DNA from: Acidobacteriota bacterium
GTDB lineage: Bacteria > Acidobacteriota > Terriglobia > Terriglobales > Acidobacteriaceae
NCBI GenBank assembly: GCA_018268915.1
Contig: JAFDVQ010000016.1
Span: 186,001-250,000 of the forward strand
Reading direction: 5' to 3'
DNA length: 64,000 nucleotides
Part shown: positions 35,766 to 45,204 of the stretch, in pieces
Position numbering within the stretch: the stretch's first letter is position 1
How the letters are laid out: each line of letters starts with the position of its first letter
The notes under the pieces: generated by a model
The model's input: only the letters and a program-made list of their open reading frames with translations
Databases searched by the model: none
Told to the model about the DNA's origin: nothing
Position numbers and translations under genes: made by a program

Positions 35766-36494
35766 TTGATCGAAGATTCTGAATCTCGCGCTGACGTACT
35801 GGCGATTGCCGCACACCGCGACGATGTCGAGCAGACTTGTGGCGGTACCCTGCTTCGCATGGCTGCACGCGGACTGCGCACAGCTATTCTTGATCTGACG
35901 CGCGGCGAGGCGGGAACAAGAGGCACTGCGGAAGACCGCGCCCGGGAAGCAGACGAGGCAGGCAAGCTGCTGGGTGTGAGCCGCCGTGAAGCGCTCGATC
36001 TTCCTGACGGCGCCATCGAGAACACGTTGGAAAACCGAAAGAAGATCGCCCGTGTGCTGCGCGAGGTGCGGCCGCGTGTCGTTATCTTGCCGTACTGGCA
36101 GGCGCGTCATCCGGACCACGCCATCGTCGCTACGCTTGGATACGAAGCGTGCTTTCTCTCCGGTCTCGCAAAAATAGACACCGGCGCGCCACCGCATCGT
36201 CCATTCAAGATCGTTTACGCGAGTCTTTACGCGGATATCCGACCGAGCTTCGTCGTCGACATCACGCCCTTCATTGAGCAGCGGCACAGCGCATTGATGG
36301 CCTACAAGTCTCAATACTCAAATCAGTCGGCCGGCAGCGCGCTCTTCGTACCCGAAGAGGAGATTCGCGAGCGTACTTTCGCAGAGGCACGCCATTATGG
36401 CCTCCTGGCAGGCGTGAAGTACGGAGAGCCATTTGTCCAGAAGGAAATCGGGCTCGTAGATGATCTGACGCTGCTTCCCGTGCAGTCGATCTGA
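35766..36494 (+). CDS. BshB1-like / PIG-L deacetylase
   Basis: The 242-residue protein is a zinc-dependent N-deacetylase of the LmbE family, closest to BshB1, which makes GlcN-malate for bacillithiol. The usual AHPDDVE is AHRDDVE here, so His and both Asp residues remain and only Pro is replaced. RHPDHAIV carries the next zinc ligand. Its substrate could be another N-acetyl sugar; no bshA or bshC gene is nearby. The start is TTG 35766 with GAGG at about nine bases. Confidence 0.78.
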   Translation: MIEDSESRADVLAIAAHRDDVEQTCGGTLLRMAARGLRTAILDLTRGEAGTRGTAEDRAREADEAGKLLGVSRREALDLPDGAIENTLENRKKIARVLREVRPRVVILPYWQARHPDHAIVATLGYEACFLSGLAKIDTGAPPHRPFKIVYASLYADIRPSFVVDITPFIEQRHSALMAYKSQYSNQSAGSALFVPEEEIRERTFAEARHYGLLAGVKYGEPFVQKEIGLVDDLTLLPVQSI

Positions 36495-36603
36495 CGCAAT
36501 TCCGGGCAGCGTACCCCGATATAACCATTTGTTATCGCAAAGCAAAATAGAATAACTTTGCCTTATACCATCATTCCGCCGACACTGGACATGGAGGTTT
36601 ACG

Positions 36604-37356
36604 ATGGCGACGCAGACGTGGGACCCCCTTGCCTACGAACGCAACGGCTCGTTTGTACACGCACTTGCCGGTGGGGTGCTGGAGTGGCTCGATCCCCAGC
36701 CGGGCGAGTATGTTCTCGATCTCGGCTGCGGTGACGGCCAGCTGACCCGGCGCATCGCCGAGAGCGGCGCGCATGTGCTGGGTGCCGACGCATCCGCAGA
36801 GATGATCGCTTCGGCGCGAGAGCGCGGAGTGGAAGCTGAGCATGCCAGGGCCGAGGCGTTGCCTTTCCGCAACGCCACCTTCGATGCGGTGTTTTCAAAT
36901 GCTGTCCTTCACTGGGTGCGCGATCAGGACGCAATGCTTGAACAGGTGCACCGGGTGCTGAAGGGGAGCGGCCGGTTCGTGGCGGAGATGGGCGGCCACG
37001 GAAATATCGCGGCAATTCACGTGGCTCTGGTGTCGGTACTGGAGAAGCATGGGCTGGCGCAGCGCGAGAAATCAGAGAACTACTTCCCGACCGCTGAGAG
37101 CTATTCAGAGCGGCTGGAGCGGCACGGATTCAAAGTGGAACAAATGGCGCTGATTCCGCGTCCCACGAGGCTTCCTGAAAGCGGCATGGAAGGTTGGCTG
37201 CGTACTTTCCGCCGCGGAGTGCTGGAAGCACTCCCTTTCAAGGAACGGGAAACTGTGGTCCGAGAGACAGTGGCCCTGCTGGAACCCGCGCTCCGCGATG
37301 AGGCAGGGAATTGGACGGCCGATTACGTTCGCCTTCGTTTCATTGCAAAAACCTGA
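36604..37356 (+). CDS. Class I SAM-dependent methyltransferase
   Basis: The 250-residue enzyme has motif I VLDLGCGDGQLTRRI, motif II LGADASAEMI, motif IV FDAVFSNAVLHWV and HRVLKGSGRFVAEMGG. The sequence resembles trans-aconitate methyltransferase and UbiE-type small-molecule enzymes; the substrate is not readable. GGAGG is six bases upstream. It is a single gene, convergent with yvcK. Confidence 0.9.
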   Translation: MATQTWDPLAYERNGSFVHALAGGVLEWLDPQPGEYVLDLGCGDGQLTRRIAESGAHVLGADASAEMIASARERGVEAEHARAEALPFRNATFDAVFSNAVLHWVRDQDAMLEQVHRVLKGSGRFVAEMGGHGNIAAIHVALVSVLEKHGLAQREKSENYFPTAESYSERLERHGFKVEQMALIPRPTRLPESGMEGWLRTFRRGVLEALPFKERETVVRETVALLEPALRDEAGNWTADYVRLRFIAKT

Positions 37357-37370
37357 GAAGAGCCTGGAGA

Positions 37371-38468
37371 TCACAGACTATTCGGCGAGCGGCTGTTTCC
37401 CAATGCTAGAAGTGCGCCTGTAACACGATTGGCAGCGTGCCGAACCACACTGTCTTCGCTCGCGAAGTCGCCGGCGATGCAACGCACTCCCAGATGCTCT
37501 ATGCGCTCGATGTCCGCTTCGATCGGCGACGCATTTTCTGCAGCATAACGAGAGAGTGTCTCGGGGGAAAACTTCGCCGTGTTGACAATCGCGTAGTCGA
37601 AGATGGGCGCTCGCGTGTGCTCGTAGATGCGTTCGATATGCTCTGAGGCGGTGAGGCCAAGGCTCTCATTGGCTTGTGTCATCAGATTGCAGACAAAGAC
37701 CCTGACACCCGCTGCCGACGCAAGCGCAGAGGGAATCCCCTGAACCAGCAGGTTCGTGATCAGCGAAGTGTAGAGTGATCCTGGGCCGACAGTGATAAGG
37801 TCCGCGCGATGGATCGCCTCCAGTGTCTCCGGCATCGCGGCGACATTCGGCGGGTCGAGCATCAACTCGGCAATGCGCAGCTTGCTGGCCGTTATGTTGG
37901 TTTCGCCCCGCACAACAGAGCCATCCTCCATGTGCGCGACAACAGTGGCATAGGACGGCGTGGCCGGATAAATTCGGCCTCGGGTGGCCAGGATCTTCGA
38001 CGCCAGCTGTACCGCATGTGCAAAGTCGCCGGTGATTTCGCTCAGGGCTGTGATGAACAAGTTTCCGAAGCTGTGTCCATCGAGTCCGGCGCCGCTCTTG
38101 AATCGATAGGCGAAGAGCTTCGAGAGCAGATCTTCTTCCGCACTGAGAGCGATCATGCAGTTTCGGATGTCGCCCGGCGGAAGCATGTTGAAGTCCTGCC
38201 GAAGACGGCCAGAGGAACCGCCATCATCGGTCACCGTGACAACGGCGGCCAGATCGGAGATGTAGCAAGGTTCGGTTGCGGGCCAGTCTGGAAAAGCCAC
38301 ATGCTTGCGAAGCCCGCGCAGCAGAGTGGAAAGGCCGGTCCCTCCTCCGATGGCGACAACGCGAAGTGGAGTGGAGGATACTCCGGCCGTCTGCTCGCCC
38401 GGGTCAGACGCACCGGGCAAGGTTGAGAGAGAACTGCTTTGCGAGCCTGATCGTGAACTCGATGTCAC
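37371..38468 (-). CDS. YvcK/CofD-type UDP-GlcNAc-binding protein
   Basis: The 365-residue protein begins with a disordered Ser-rich tail and then VVAIGGGTGLSTLLRGLRKH, TVTDDGGSSGRLRQ, PGDIRNCM and LITVGPGSLYTSLI. In Bacillus YvcK binds UDP-GlcNAc and supports growth on gluconeogenic carbon and cell-wall synthesis. A CofD (2-phospho-L-lactate transferase) identity is less likely in an organism without F420 genes in sight. A TPR gene lies upstream on the same strand. Confidence 0.9.
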   Translation of the reverse strand: MTSSSRSGSQSSSLSTLPGASDPGEQTAGVSSTPLRVVAIGGGTGLSTLLRGLRKHVAFPDWPATEPCYISDLAAVVTVTDDGGSSGRLRQDFNMLPPGDIRNCMIALSAEEDLLSKLFAYRFKSGAGLDGHSFGNLFITALSEITGDFAHAVQLASKILATRGRIYPATPSYATVVAHMEDGSVVRGETNITASKLRIAELMLDPPNVAAMPETLEAIHRADLITVGPGSLYTSLITNLLVQGIPSALASAAGVRVFVCNLMTQANESLGLTASEHIERIYEHTRAPIFDYAIVNTAKFSPETLSRYAAENASPIEADIERIEHLGVRCIAGDFASEDSVVRHAANRVTGALLALGNSRSPNSL

Positions 38469-38495
38469 AGTATTCCTGCGGGCCTGACAGGAGCC

Positions 38496-39059
38496 CTACG
38501 GTAGTTCAGGATACAGCAACTCTGTGAAGCGAGGGTCATCGACCATGCTTTGAAAGTCGTTGTCTGAACGAGCCTGCAGGCGGTTTTTCGGGTTGAGCTC
38601 GATGGCCTGCGTCAGGCTGTCGAGGCAATCCTGTGACTTACCCATAATTGCATGAAGAAGCGCCAGGCCGTAAAAAGCGAAGTCGGCGCCCGGGTCGTCA
38701 GCCAGAATGCCCTTCAGCTGACTCGCGGCTTCTTCGAAGTCGCCCGCATTGATTTGCGAGACGGCGTAGTCGTAGCGTTCTTCCGGAGTGCCGAAGGCGA
38801 GCCCTTTGTTATCCAGCTGCTTTTTGCAGGTGCTGATGTACATCCTGCAGCGCTCGCAGATTTCGGGCGGGGCCGTCGACAGCACCTTTTCAAACGCCGC
38901 GATAGCTTTGTCGAACTTGCCTTGCTGCACGAACTGAACGGCGGCCTGATACTGCTGTGCGATGGCAGCCGATGCCGTGCTCGATTGGCTGCTGGGCCTG
39001 GCAGCCGGCGGGGGAGTTTTTTTGCGGCCTGCGGCCGTGGACTTTGCCTCTTGCGTCAT
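38496..39059 (-). CDS. TPR protein
   Basis: The 187-residue product has an Ala/Pro/Lys-rich basic N-terminus (about 1-33) and then helix pairs of the TPR type: AAVQFVQQGKFDKAIAAFEKV, YDYAVSQINAGDFEEAASQL and FYGLALLHAIMGKSQDCLDS. A CERCRMYISTC stretch has three cysteines in the linker. It probably binds other proteins. It is 27 bases upstream of yvcK on the same strand. Confidence 0.8.
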   Translation of the reverse strand: MTQEAKSTAAGRKKTPPPAARPSSQSSTASAAIAQQYQAAVQFVQQGKFDKAIAAFEKVLSTAPPEICERCRMYISTCKKQLDNKGLAFGTPEERYDYAVSQINAGDFEEAASQLKGILADDPGADFAFYGLALLHAIMGKSQDCLDSLTQAIELNPKNRLQARSDNDFQSMVDDPRFTELLYPELP

Positions 39060-39199
39060 GGGTAAGCTGAGATCCGTTTTCTAGTAACAGATTGAATTGT
39101 AAAGGCTCCGTTTCAAGCCTACTTGTTCAAGTTCTTGTACTCAGGCCATCTTTATACCGATAACCTCCCCCAACGTCAAATTGTCGGGTCGGAGATAGC

Positions 39200-39898
39200 T
39201 CAGGAGCGAGGCCCTGACGATGCTTTGCGATAGATGGCTGGGTTAAGGGTCGGATCGTTATACATCTTGAGCTGCCGGTAGAGCTTGAATCGCCTGGTTC
39301 CTTTGATTGTTTCAGTCCACAGCGAATCAAGGCAGCGGGCCAGATCGCCACGCTGTTCGTCCAGGATGGCAAGTCGTTCGCGATTGCGTTGAATGTGTTC
39401 AGGCGAGGTGTCAGATCGCTCGGCTTCTTCCCGCGTGTGGTAGAGCTTCAACGCCAGAATTGAAAGCCGGTCGACAATCAGTCCCGGCGATTCGGAGTTG
39501 AGTGGCGCGCGCTCCAGCGGCAGCTTCTGATGCGCCAGCCAGTCAAGCAGCGTGCGGTCAAGTTGCTCTGCAAGATCATTGCGGACCTGGTTGGTGCGAT
39601 CGACGCGACGTTTTACGTCGGCCAGCTGCGCGTCGGAGGCACCCGGGGTGCGAGCCTCATCTTCAATGTGCCAGAGCTGGAAGTTGGCTCGATGCTGCCT
39701 CGCCACCAGTGCCAGCCAGTTGTCAGGCGGCAACTCCGCCGAGTCTTCGGAGATATGCCAGCTTTTCGTCAGCTGGTCATGAAGGCTTGCGATTGCGTTG
39801 GCTGAGAGCATTCTGGCGTTACTGGAGATTATCGCCTTTGGAACCCTCAAGAAGCGAATGTCAGGCAACCGAAGAGACGAGATTACCTTTCCCATCAC
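39200..39898 (-). CDS. DUF4254 protein
   Basis: The 232-residue soluble helical protein has the family core LHDQLTKSWH, NWLALVARQHRANFQLWHIE, the DEAR that follows and NESPGLIVDRLSIL-like ending (here LNSESPGLIVDRLSILALKL). DUF4254 genes often lie near lipopolysaccharide or glycosyl genes, but the function is unknown. The true start may be the internal ATG near 39811; 39898 (GTG-ATG) gives an N-terminal extension. It diverges from the ATP-grasp gene. Confidence 0.82.
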   Translation of the reverse strand: MMGKVISSLRLPDIRFLRVPKAIISSNARMLSANAIASLHDQLTKSWHISEDSAELPPDNWLALVARQHRANFQLWHIEDEARTPGASDAQLADVKRRVDRTNQVRNDLAEQLDRTLLDWLAHQKLPLERAPLNSESPGLIVDRLSILALKLYHTREEAERSDTSPEHIQRNRERLAILDEQRGDLARCLDSLWTETIKGTRRFKLYRQLKMYNDPTLNPAIYRKASSGPRS

Positions 39899-39956
39899 TA
39901 GTCACTTGCGCCTGACCTTTCGTGCTCCAGCAGCGTAAACAGAGGGATTGGCGTCT

Positions 39957-41225
39957 ATGGTAGAACTATCGTCACCCACGCTCCCAAAGCTCGGTAGTGG
40001 AGTGACAGCGGAGAGAGAAATGGCGCACGAGGTCGATCGTTTTCTTTGCATTGCCAGCTACGAAAAGGGGCAGGATTTCATGCGGCAGTGCGCCGAGATG
40101 GGTGTGAAGCCCAGTCTCCTGACCGTGCAGAAACTGCGCGACGCATCGTGGCCTCGCGAGGTGCTCGAAGACGTCCATCTGATGCCGGATGAATATTCAG
40201 TCGCCGACCTGATGAAGACCGTCTGCTGGATGGCCCGCGGTCGCCAGTTCGATCGTGTGATTGCGCTTGACGAGTTCGACCTCGATGCAGCCGCGCAGAT
40301 CCGGGAACACACCCGAATCCCGGGAATGGGCGTGACGTCCACCGCATACTACCGCGACAAACTTGCCATGCGAACCGGCGCCAGCGAGTCAGGATTCCTG
40401 GTCCCACCCTTCTGCCGCGTGCTGAACTACGACGAGCTTCGCGGATACATGAAGCAAATCCACGGTCCGTGGCTACTCAAGCCGCGGGCCGAGGCCTCTG
40501 CGCTCGGCATCCGCAAGATCTACGAGCCGGAACAGCTTTGGCGCACCCTCGACGAACTCGGCGACACCCAGACCAACTACCTCCTTGAGCAGTTTGTGCC
40601 CGGCGACATCTTCCACGTCGACTCCATCATCAGCGAACACAAGGTGGTGTTTTCCGCCGTGCACCAGTACGGCAAGCCGCCCATGCAGGTTATGCACGAG
40701 GGTGGCGTGTTTACTACACGGACAGTAAATCGCCAGAGTCGGGAGTATGCTGAGCTGACAGCCTTGAACAGTCGTCTCGCTCCCGACCTCGGCATGGCGC
40801 GCGGCGTTACCCATGCCGAATATATCCGTGCACACGACAACGGCCGCTTCTACTTTCTCGAGATTGCAGCGCGCGTGGGCGGCGCATTCATCTCAGACCT
40901 GGTCGAGACCGCAACTGGAATCAACCTCTGGCGTGAATGGGCGCGTCTCGAAGTGTCCCATCTTCGCGGCGAGCCGTACCAGCTGCCGGATTTCACAGAG
41001 AAATATGCGGGAAGCGTTCTGTGTCTTGCGACCACAGAAGAACCAGACACTAGCGCCTTCAATGCGCCCGAGATCGTGAAGCGCATGAAGAAGCACCACC
41101 ACGCCGGACTGATCGTCTGTTCAGAGAGCGCCAGCCGGGTGAGGGAACTGGTCGATCAGTACAGCGCCGAGTTCGCGCAGCGCTTCCTCGCGGCCCTTCC
41201 GCCACCAGACAAGCCCACAGCGTAG
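39957..41225 (+). CDS. ATP-grasp domain protein
   Basis: The 422-residue protein joins a carboxylate to an amine or thiol by an acyl-phosphate, by analogy with its superfamily. Visible are GPWLLKPRAEASALGIRKI (nucleotide-binding Lys), NYLLEQFVPGDIFHVDSI and FYFLEIAARVGGAF (metal-binding Glu). The N-terminal 110 residues form the pre-ATP-grasp part with DRFLCIASYEKGQDF. The substrates are unknown. Alternative starts are TTG 39948 and ATG 40020, the last with GGAGAGAGAA before it. It diverges from DUF4254 across 58 bases. Confidence 0.85.
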   Translation: MVELSSPTLPKLGSGVTAEREMAHEVDRFLCIASYEKGQDFMRQCAEMGVKPSLLTVQKLRDASWPREVLEDVHLMPDEYSVADLMKTVCWMARGRQFDRVIALDEFDLDAAAQIREHTRIPGMGVTSTAYYRDKLAMRTGASESGFLVPPFCRVLNYDELRGYMKQIHGPWLLKPRAEASALGIRKIYEPEQLWRTLDELGDTQTNYLLEQFVPGDIFHVDSIISEHKVVFSAVHQYGKPPMQVMHEGGVFTTRTVNRQSREYAELTALNSRLAPDLGMARGVTHAEYIRAHDNGRFYFLEIAARVGGAFISDLVETATGINLWREWARLEVSHLRGEPYQLPDFTEKYAGSVLCLATTEEPDTSAFNAPEIVKRMKKHHHAGLIVCSESASRVRELVDQYSAEFAQRFLAALPPPDKPTA

Positions 41226-41325
41226 GCCTTATCCCGGCGGATCAGGTCCCGCACATCATGGTCCCCACAGTTTAAGATTTCCCGAGAATTGCGCCAGCGA
41301 TTTTGAAGCAACGAAAGGTCAGCAA

Positions 41326-41721
41326 ATGGCAGAGGTCAAATCGCAATCGATGGCCCTTCAGTGGACGGGCCGAATCCTCACGGGGCTAACTATTCTCTTC
41401 ATGCTTTTTGACGCATTCGGGAAATTCGCGAAGCCGATTCAGGTGACCGATGCCTTCACGCGTCTCGGGTTGCCTCTGAGTACGTCCACCACAATCGGCA
41501 TTCTTTTGCTCGTGAGCACAATCGTCTACGCGATTCCGCGGACGGCCGTGCTTGGCGCGGTCCTATTGACCGGATTTCTCGGCGGAGCGGTCGCAATCCA
41601 TTTGCGAGCCGGCAGCACAACCTTCGAACAAGTATTCCCCGTCATCTTTGGAATAGTGGCATGGGCAGGCGTCTACCTGAGGGAATGCGGATTGAGGAGA
41701 GTCTTCCCGGTTCGGCGGTAG
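41326..41721 (+). CDS. DoxX-like four-helix membrane protein
   Basis: The 131-residue product has four membrane segments, LQWTGRILTGLTILFMLFDA, TTIGILLLVSTIVYAIP, TAVLGAVLLTGFLGGAVAI and VFPVIFGIVAWAGVYL, with a short GKF after the first. This is the DoxX/DoxD-like small membrane fold, of uncertain function. It is 101 bases after the ATP-grasp gene. Confidence 0.75.
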   Translation: MAEVKSQSMALQWTGRILTGLTILFMLFDAFGKFAKPIQVTDAFTRLGLPLSTSTTIGILLLVSTIVYAIPRTAVLGAVLLTGFLGGAVAIHLRAGSTTFEQVFPVIFGIVAWAGVYLRECGLRRVFPVRR

Positions 41722-41745
41722 CTGTCGATACGACGCGTCAGATCG

Positions 41746-43710
41746 CTATTGCACAGGAGCCCAGTGCGCTTCTTCGCTCGGCCCAAGCGACACAATGGCA
41801 TGGGCCTCAACCATATCGATCCCGCGCCTGCTCTTCAGACGGTAACGCGTGGATGCCGCGGCAAGCGCGGAAAGGTCCACCTTGAAGCGCCTCGGCTTGT
41901 CCGACAAATTCTTCAGGCTGAAGCCGTCTTTGTCGCGGGTGTAGCTGAGCGCATAAGCAGGCATTTCAAGCTGCACGCTACCTGTCCCCTGGATGTGCGG
42001 TGCGACGGAGACGTCAGCGTCTGCAGCACTTGTAATCCCAAGATACTTCGCAATCAGGACGGCTGAGAAGACGTTGGGATACTCGTAGTACTTCTCGGCT
42101 CCGTGCGCATTCTTGCCGTCGATGTAGTAGACATGGTCCATGTCGTAGCGTTCGCCCATCAGATAGCCGCTCTTTTTTCCCTCAGTGGCGACCGCGGTGA
42201 GTTGTCGGAGCAGAAGTGCATTGTCACCCTCCGACGCCCGATATGCGGCATCCCAGTACCAATACCTGCCGGCCGCACTCAGGTCGTATGGGCCGCCGTC
42301 GCCGATCTCAGCCTTGTTGTAGTCCGCAATGTGCGAAGAAAGAAAGGTGGGAAAGCGCTCAAACTCCGCATCATTGTCGCGGATCAAACGGCTAACGGCC
42401 TCAGCTTGGGCAGCGGTCGCATAGCCAAACAGCACAGGCAGCGCGTTTGCTAGCAGGTGAATGTGGTCGTGAACCTTGCTGTCGCGATCAACCCAGTCGA
42501 CGAACCTGTGATTTTTCTCGTCCCAGTATCCTCTGGGAAGGGGAGCAACCAGGGCATCAGATAGACGCTTCGATGCAGTCGCATAGTGTGCAGCATTGAC
42601 CTGCCGACCGAGTAGCTTCTCCATTCGCGAGAGCAGGTCGAAAGTGTAGGCCGCGAAAGCCTGAGCCTCGGTCTCGCGGCCGTCTTTCATCACCTGGTCT
42701 TCGTAGTAGACGTCTGACCAGAGCCGCCCGTACTGATCCACTCCTGACAGCGTCCAGCCTGCTGCGTGTTCAAGGTTTTCGATGTTCGCGCGAAGCCATG
42801 CAATGTCCTTCGTCGCCTCGTACAGATGCCACGCCTCTTCGATTACCTCGACGTTTCCGGTGTAAGGAAACATGGCGGCATTCTGATGATTGTCCTGGCT
42901 GTTTCTGCGGATGTGGTACTCGCGCCTGCCATCAGGCTGCACCGAACAGGGGCTGCGATAGAGACGCTCGGGGTCGTCGTTCATCAGCTTGAATTGAAGC
43001 CCGATCATGCGCTTTACGACGTCGAGATCAAGATCTGACGCAACGGCCAGCCGGCCCTTGGTCTGAAACTCATGATCCACCGCTGGGTACGAGCCCGCAT
43101 ACGACTTCACGTTGAGCGTGCTCAGGACGTACCCGCTGTTGTAGGGAAAATGCGAAGCCATGGTCCTCTCCACCACGGATGGAAGCATCGTGCCCCAGTA
43201 GAAGCCGGCGAGGGCATCTTCCAACGCAGGGCCTTCGGCGATCTGCAGAGAAAACCTGTGTTGAAATACATCGCTGTGCGGGCGAGCCTCCGCTGCGGAA
43301 AGAGTTGCGCGATCGGCCTCGACGACAACCGTCAACCCGGCCCCTGACTTTCTGGCAACGATCTTTCCGTCTCCTGCCTGGATGAACCAGGAATGTTCCT
43401 TCGACGAAGCATCCGCAGCCAGCACCCAAAGACCATGGTTCGCCTCGATGCGAGTGTCCACCGGTTCATTCGTTGCATTGATTGGGAGTACCCACCATTG
43501 TCCGTTGTCGCGGCTCAGTCCAAATCCCAGGCAAGCCGAAAAAGTGACCGTCACAGGCGCATGTGCGTCCGCTCGCGTCAGGATAGTGGTTTGATTCGGG
43601 CCGACGCTGGTCTGAGCATTTTCCACGGATTGCAGAATGCCTTGAGGGATGCTCTGAGAAACTGCCGCCAAAGACACACTGAGGAGAAGTACAGACATGA
43701 TCGTCTTCAT
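41746..43710 (-). CDS. Secreted six-hairpin glycoside hydrolase
   Basis: The 654-residue product has a signal peptide (about 1-18), a beta-sandwich N-terminal part (about 25-170) and an (alpha/alpha)6 barrel (about 190-560) with helix-rich segments such as ASHFPYNSGYVLSTLN, WHLYEATKDIAWLRANIENL and RYWYWDAAYRASEG, then a C-terminal beta domain. The layout fits MGH1-like and related trehalase or mannosyl-oligosaccharide-glucosidase-type families, but I cannot assign one. It probably takes a polysaccharide-derived substrate in the periplasm or outside. Single gene. Confidence 0.72.
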   Translation of the reverse strand: MKTIMSVLLLSVSLAAVSQSIPQGILQSVENAQTSVGPNQTTILTRADAHAPVTVTFSACLGFGLSRDNGQWWVLPINATNEPVDTRIEANHGLWVLAADASSKEHSWFIQAGDGKIVARKSGAGLTVVVEADRATLSAAEARPHSDVFQHRFSLQIAEGPALEDALAGFYWGTMLPSVVERTMASHFPYNSGYVLSTLNVKSYAGSYPAVDHEFQTKGRLAVASDLDLDVVKRMIGLQFKLMNDDPERLYRSPCSVQPDGRREYHIRRNSQDNHQNAAMFPYTGNVEVIEEAWHLYEATKDIAWLRANIENLEHAAGWTLSGVDQYGRLWSDVYYEDQVMKDGRETEAQAFAAYTFDLLSRMEKLLGRQVNAAHYATASKRLSDALVAPLPRGYWDEKNHRFVDWVDRDSKVHDHIHLLANALPVLFGYATAAQAEAVSRLIRDNDAEFERFPTFLSSHIADYNKAEIGDGGPYDLSAAGRYWYWDAAYRASEGDNALLLRQLTAVATEGKKSGYLMGERYDMDHVYYIDGKNAHGAEKYYEYPNVFSAVLIAKYLGITSAADADVSVAPHIQGTGSVQLEMPAYALSYTRDKDGFSLKNLSDKPRRFKVDLSALAAASTRYRLKSRRGIDMVEAHAIVSLGPSEEAHWAPVQ

Positions 43711-43787
43711 GATTTATCCGAAGAATCTATAGATGAAGTCTATCCCGCGTGAAACAGCTGCACTGTTGAGAAGCCGGGCGCCAGCAG

Positions 43788-44036
43788 TCATTTCACTTTC
43801 CAGCTCGCAAGAGTTCGCAGAAACTGCGCTGGGTCCATTCGATATTTGAATGCCTTCCGTCCATCGATGAAGACGACCGGCACTTCTTCGTTGTACTTCT
43901 CCGTCAACGCCGGGTCTGCATCGATATCCACTTCGCGCCAGAGGAAATCGTGGTCACGCTGCAGTACCGCAAGTTGATCCTTGACCACATCGCACAGGTG
44001 GCACCCTTTGCGCGAGTAAACCAGCACATCGTGCAT
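43788..44036 (-). CDS. Glutaredoxin-like thioredoxin-fold protein
   Basis: The 82-residue protein has VYSRKGCHLCDVVKDQL with a CHLC redox pair, then REVDIDADPALTEKY and the cis-Pro in EEVPVVFIDGRKAF. This is a glutaredoxin-fold oxidoreductase of the GlrX-like type. It diverges from galT, with its start 85 bases from the chosen galT start. Confidence 0.9.
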   Translation of the reverse strand: MHDVLVYSRKGCHLCDVVKDQLAVLQRDHDFLWREVDIDADPALTEKYNEEVPVVFIDGRKAFKYRMDPAQFLRTLASWKVK

Positions 44037-44121
44037 TCAGCCATTGTAGATGCAACGACTATGGCAGTCTGCCCGCCGGCAACTTCCTCGATTGCTGAGC
44101 GGTGTTTGTACAATTGGCTGC

Positions 44122-45165
44122 ATGGCAGGCAAGTGGCAGTATCCGCATCGGCGGTGGAATCCGCTCCGACAGGCGTGGTTGTTGGTTTCACCGCATCGAA
44201 CGCAGCGTCCCTGGCAAGGCGAGGTTGCTCAGAAAAGCGCGCCTTCAGCCGTTCAGTATGATCCCGACTGCTATCTCTGCCCGGGCAACAAGCGCGCGGG
44301 TGGAGCGGAGAATCCGCAGTACGATTCCATCTTTACCTTCACAAACGACTACGCCGCGCTGCTCCCCGATCTGCCTTCGCAACAGGATGTGCCGTCATCC
44401 CCATTGCTCGTCGCCGAAACCGCACGCGGCCTCTGCAAAGTCCTCTGCTTCCACCCCGACCACAGCCTGACGCTCGCGCGCATGACTCAGCCGGAGATCC
44501 GCCGCGTCGTAGACGCATGGACAAAAGAGTACGAAGAGCTTGGCGCGATCGACTGGATCAAGTACGTCCAGATATTCGAAAACCGCGGCGCGATGATGGG
44601 CGCGAGCAACCCGCACCCGCACGGTCAGATCTGGACAACGGGCTTCGTCCCCGATGAACCAGCTGCTGAAACCGCCGCGCAGCGCGAATATTCATCGAAT
44701 AACAGCCGCTGCTTGCTTTGCGACTACGTGAAGGAAGAGCTGCGCGCCGCGGAACGTGTCGTTCTGGAGAATGAACACTTCGCCGTAATCGTGCCGTGGT
44801 GGGCCATATGGCCGTTCGAGATTCTGTTGGTCAGCAAACAGCATGCGTCCGCGATGCCGGAGTTCTCTGAGTCGCAGCGCGACGCCCTGGCCGATGCGCT
44901 CAAGCGGCTCACGACGCGCTACGACAATCTTTTCGAGACGAGCTTCCCATACACCATGGGACTTCACCAGGCTCCGACTGATGATGACGACCATAAGGAG
45001 TGGCATTTCCACGCGCACTTCTACCCGCCGCTCTTGCGCTCAGCGACTGTCCGGAAGTTCATGGTCGGTTTCGAAATGCTGGGGATGCCCCAACGCGACA
45101 TCACGCCTGAAAGCGCAGCCGAACGCCTCCGGGCTTGCTCCGAAGAACACTTCTGGCCGAGATAG
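44122..45165 (+). CDS. galT: Galactose-1-phosphate uridylyltransferase
   Basis: Exchanges UMP between glucose-1-P and galactose-1-P in the Leloir pathway. From ATG 44122 it has 347 residues, close to E. coli GalT; the frame is open to 44050. Zinc cysteines are in CYLCPGNKRAGG, the nucleophilic HPH is in SNPHPHGQIW, and the C-terminal KEWHFHAHFYPPLLRS carries further zinc/Fe ligands. A second CxxC (CLLCDYVKEE) is present. No galK or galE gene is next to it. Confidence 0.93.
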   Translation: MAGKWQYPHRRWNPLRQAWLLVSPHRTQRPWQGEVAQKSAPSAVQYDPDCYLCPGNKRAGGAENPQYDSIFTFTNDYAALLPDLPSQQDVPSSPLLVAETARGLCKVLCFHPDHSLTLARMTQPEIRRVVDAWTKEYEELGAIDWIKYVQIFENRGAMMGASNPHPHGQIWTTGFVPDEPAAETAAQREYSSNNSRCLLCDYVKEELRAAERVVLENEHFAVIVPWWAIWPFEILLVSKQHASAMPEFSESQRDALADALKRLTTRYDNLFETSFPYTMGLHQAPTDDDDHKEWHFHAHFYPPLLRSATVRKFMVGFEMLGMPQRDITPESAAERLRACSEEHFWPR

Positions 45166-45204
45166 CAGCCACACAAACTATCCGTTGAACTGCTGCGTCG
45201 AGGC

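Noticed and set aside
36001..36494. Complete bacillithiol pathway from the BshB1-like gene
   Set aside because: No bshA or bshC gene is near, and the first motif is HRDD rather than HPDD, so the substrate is not fixed.
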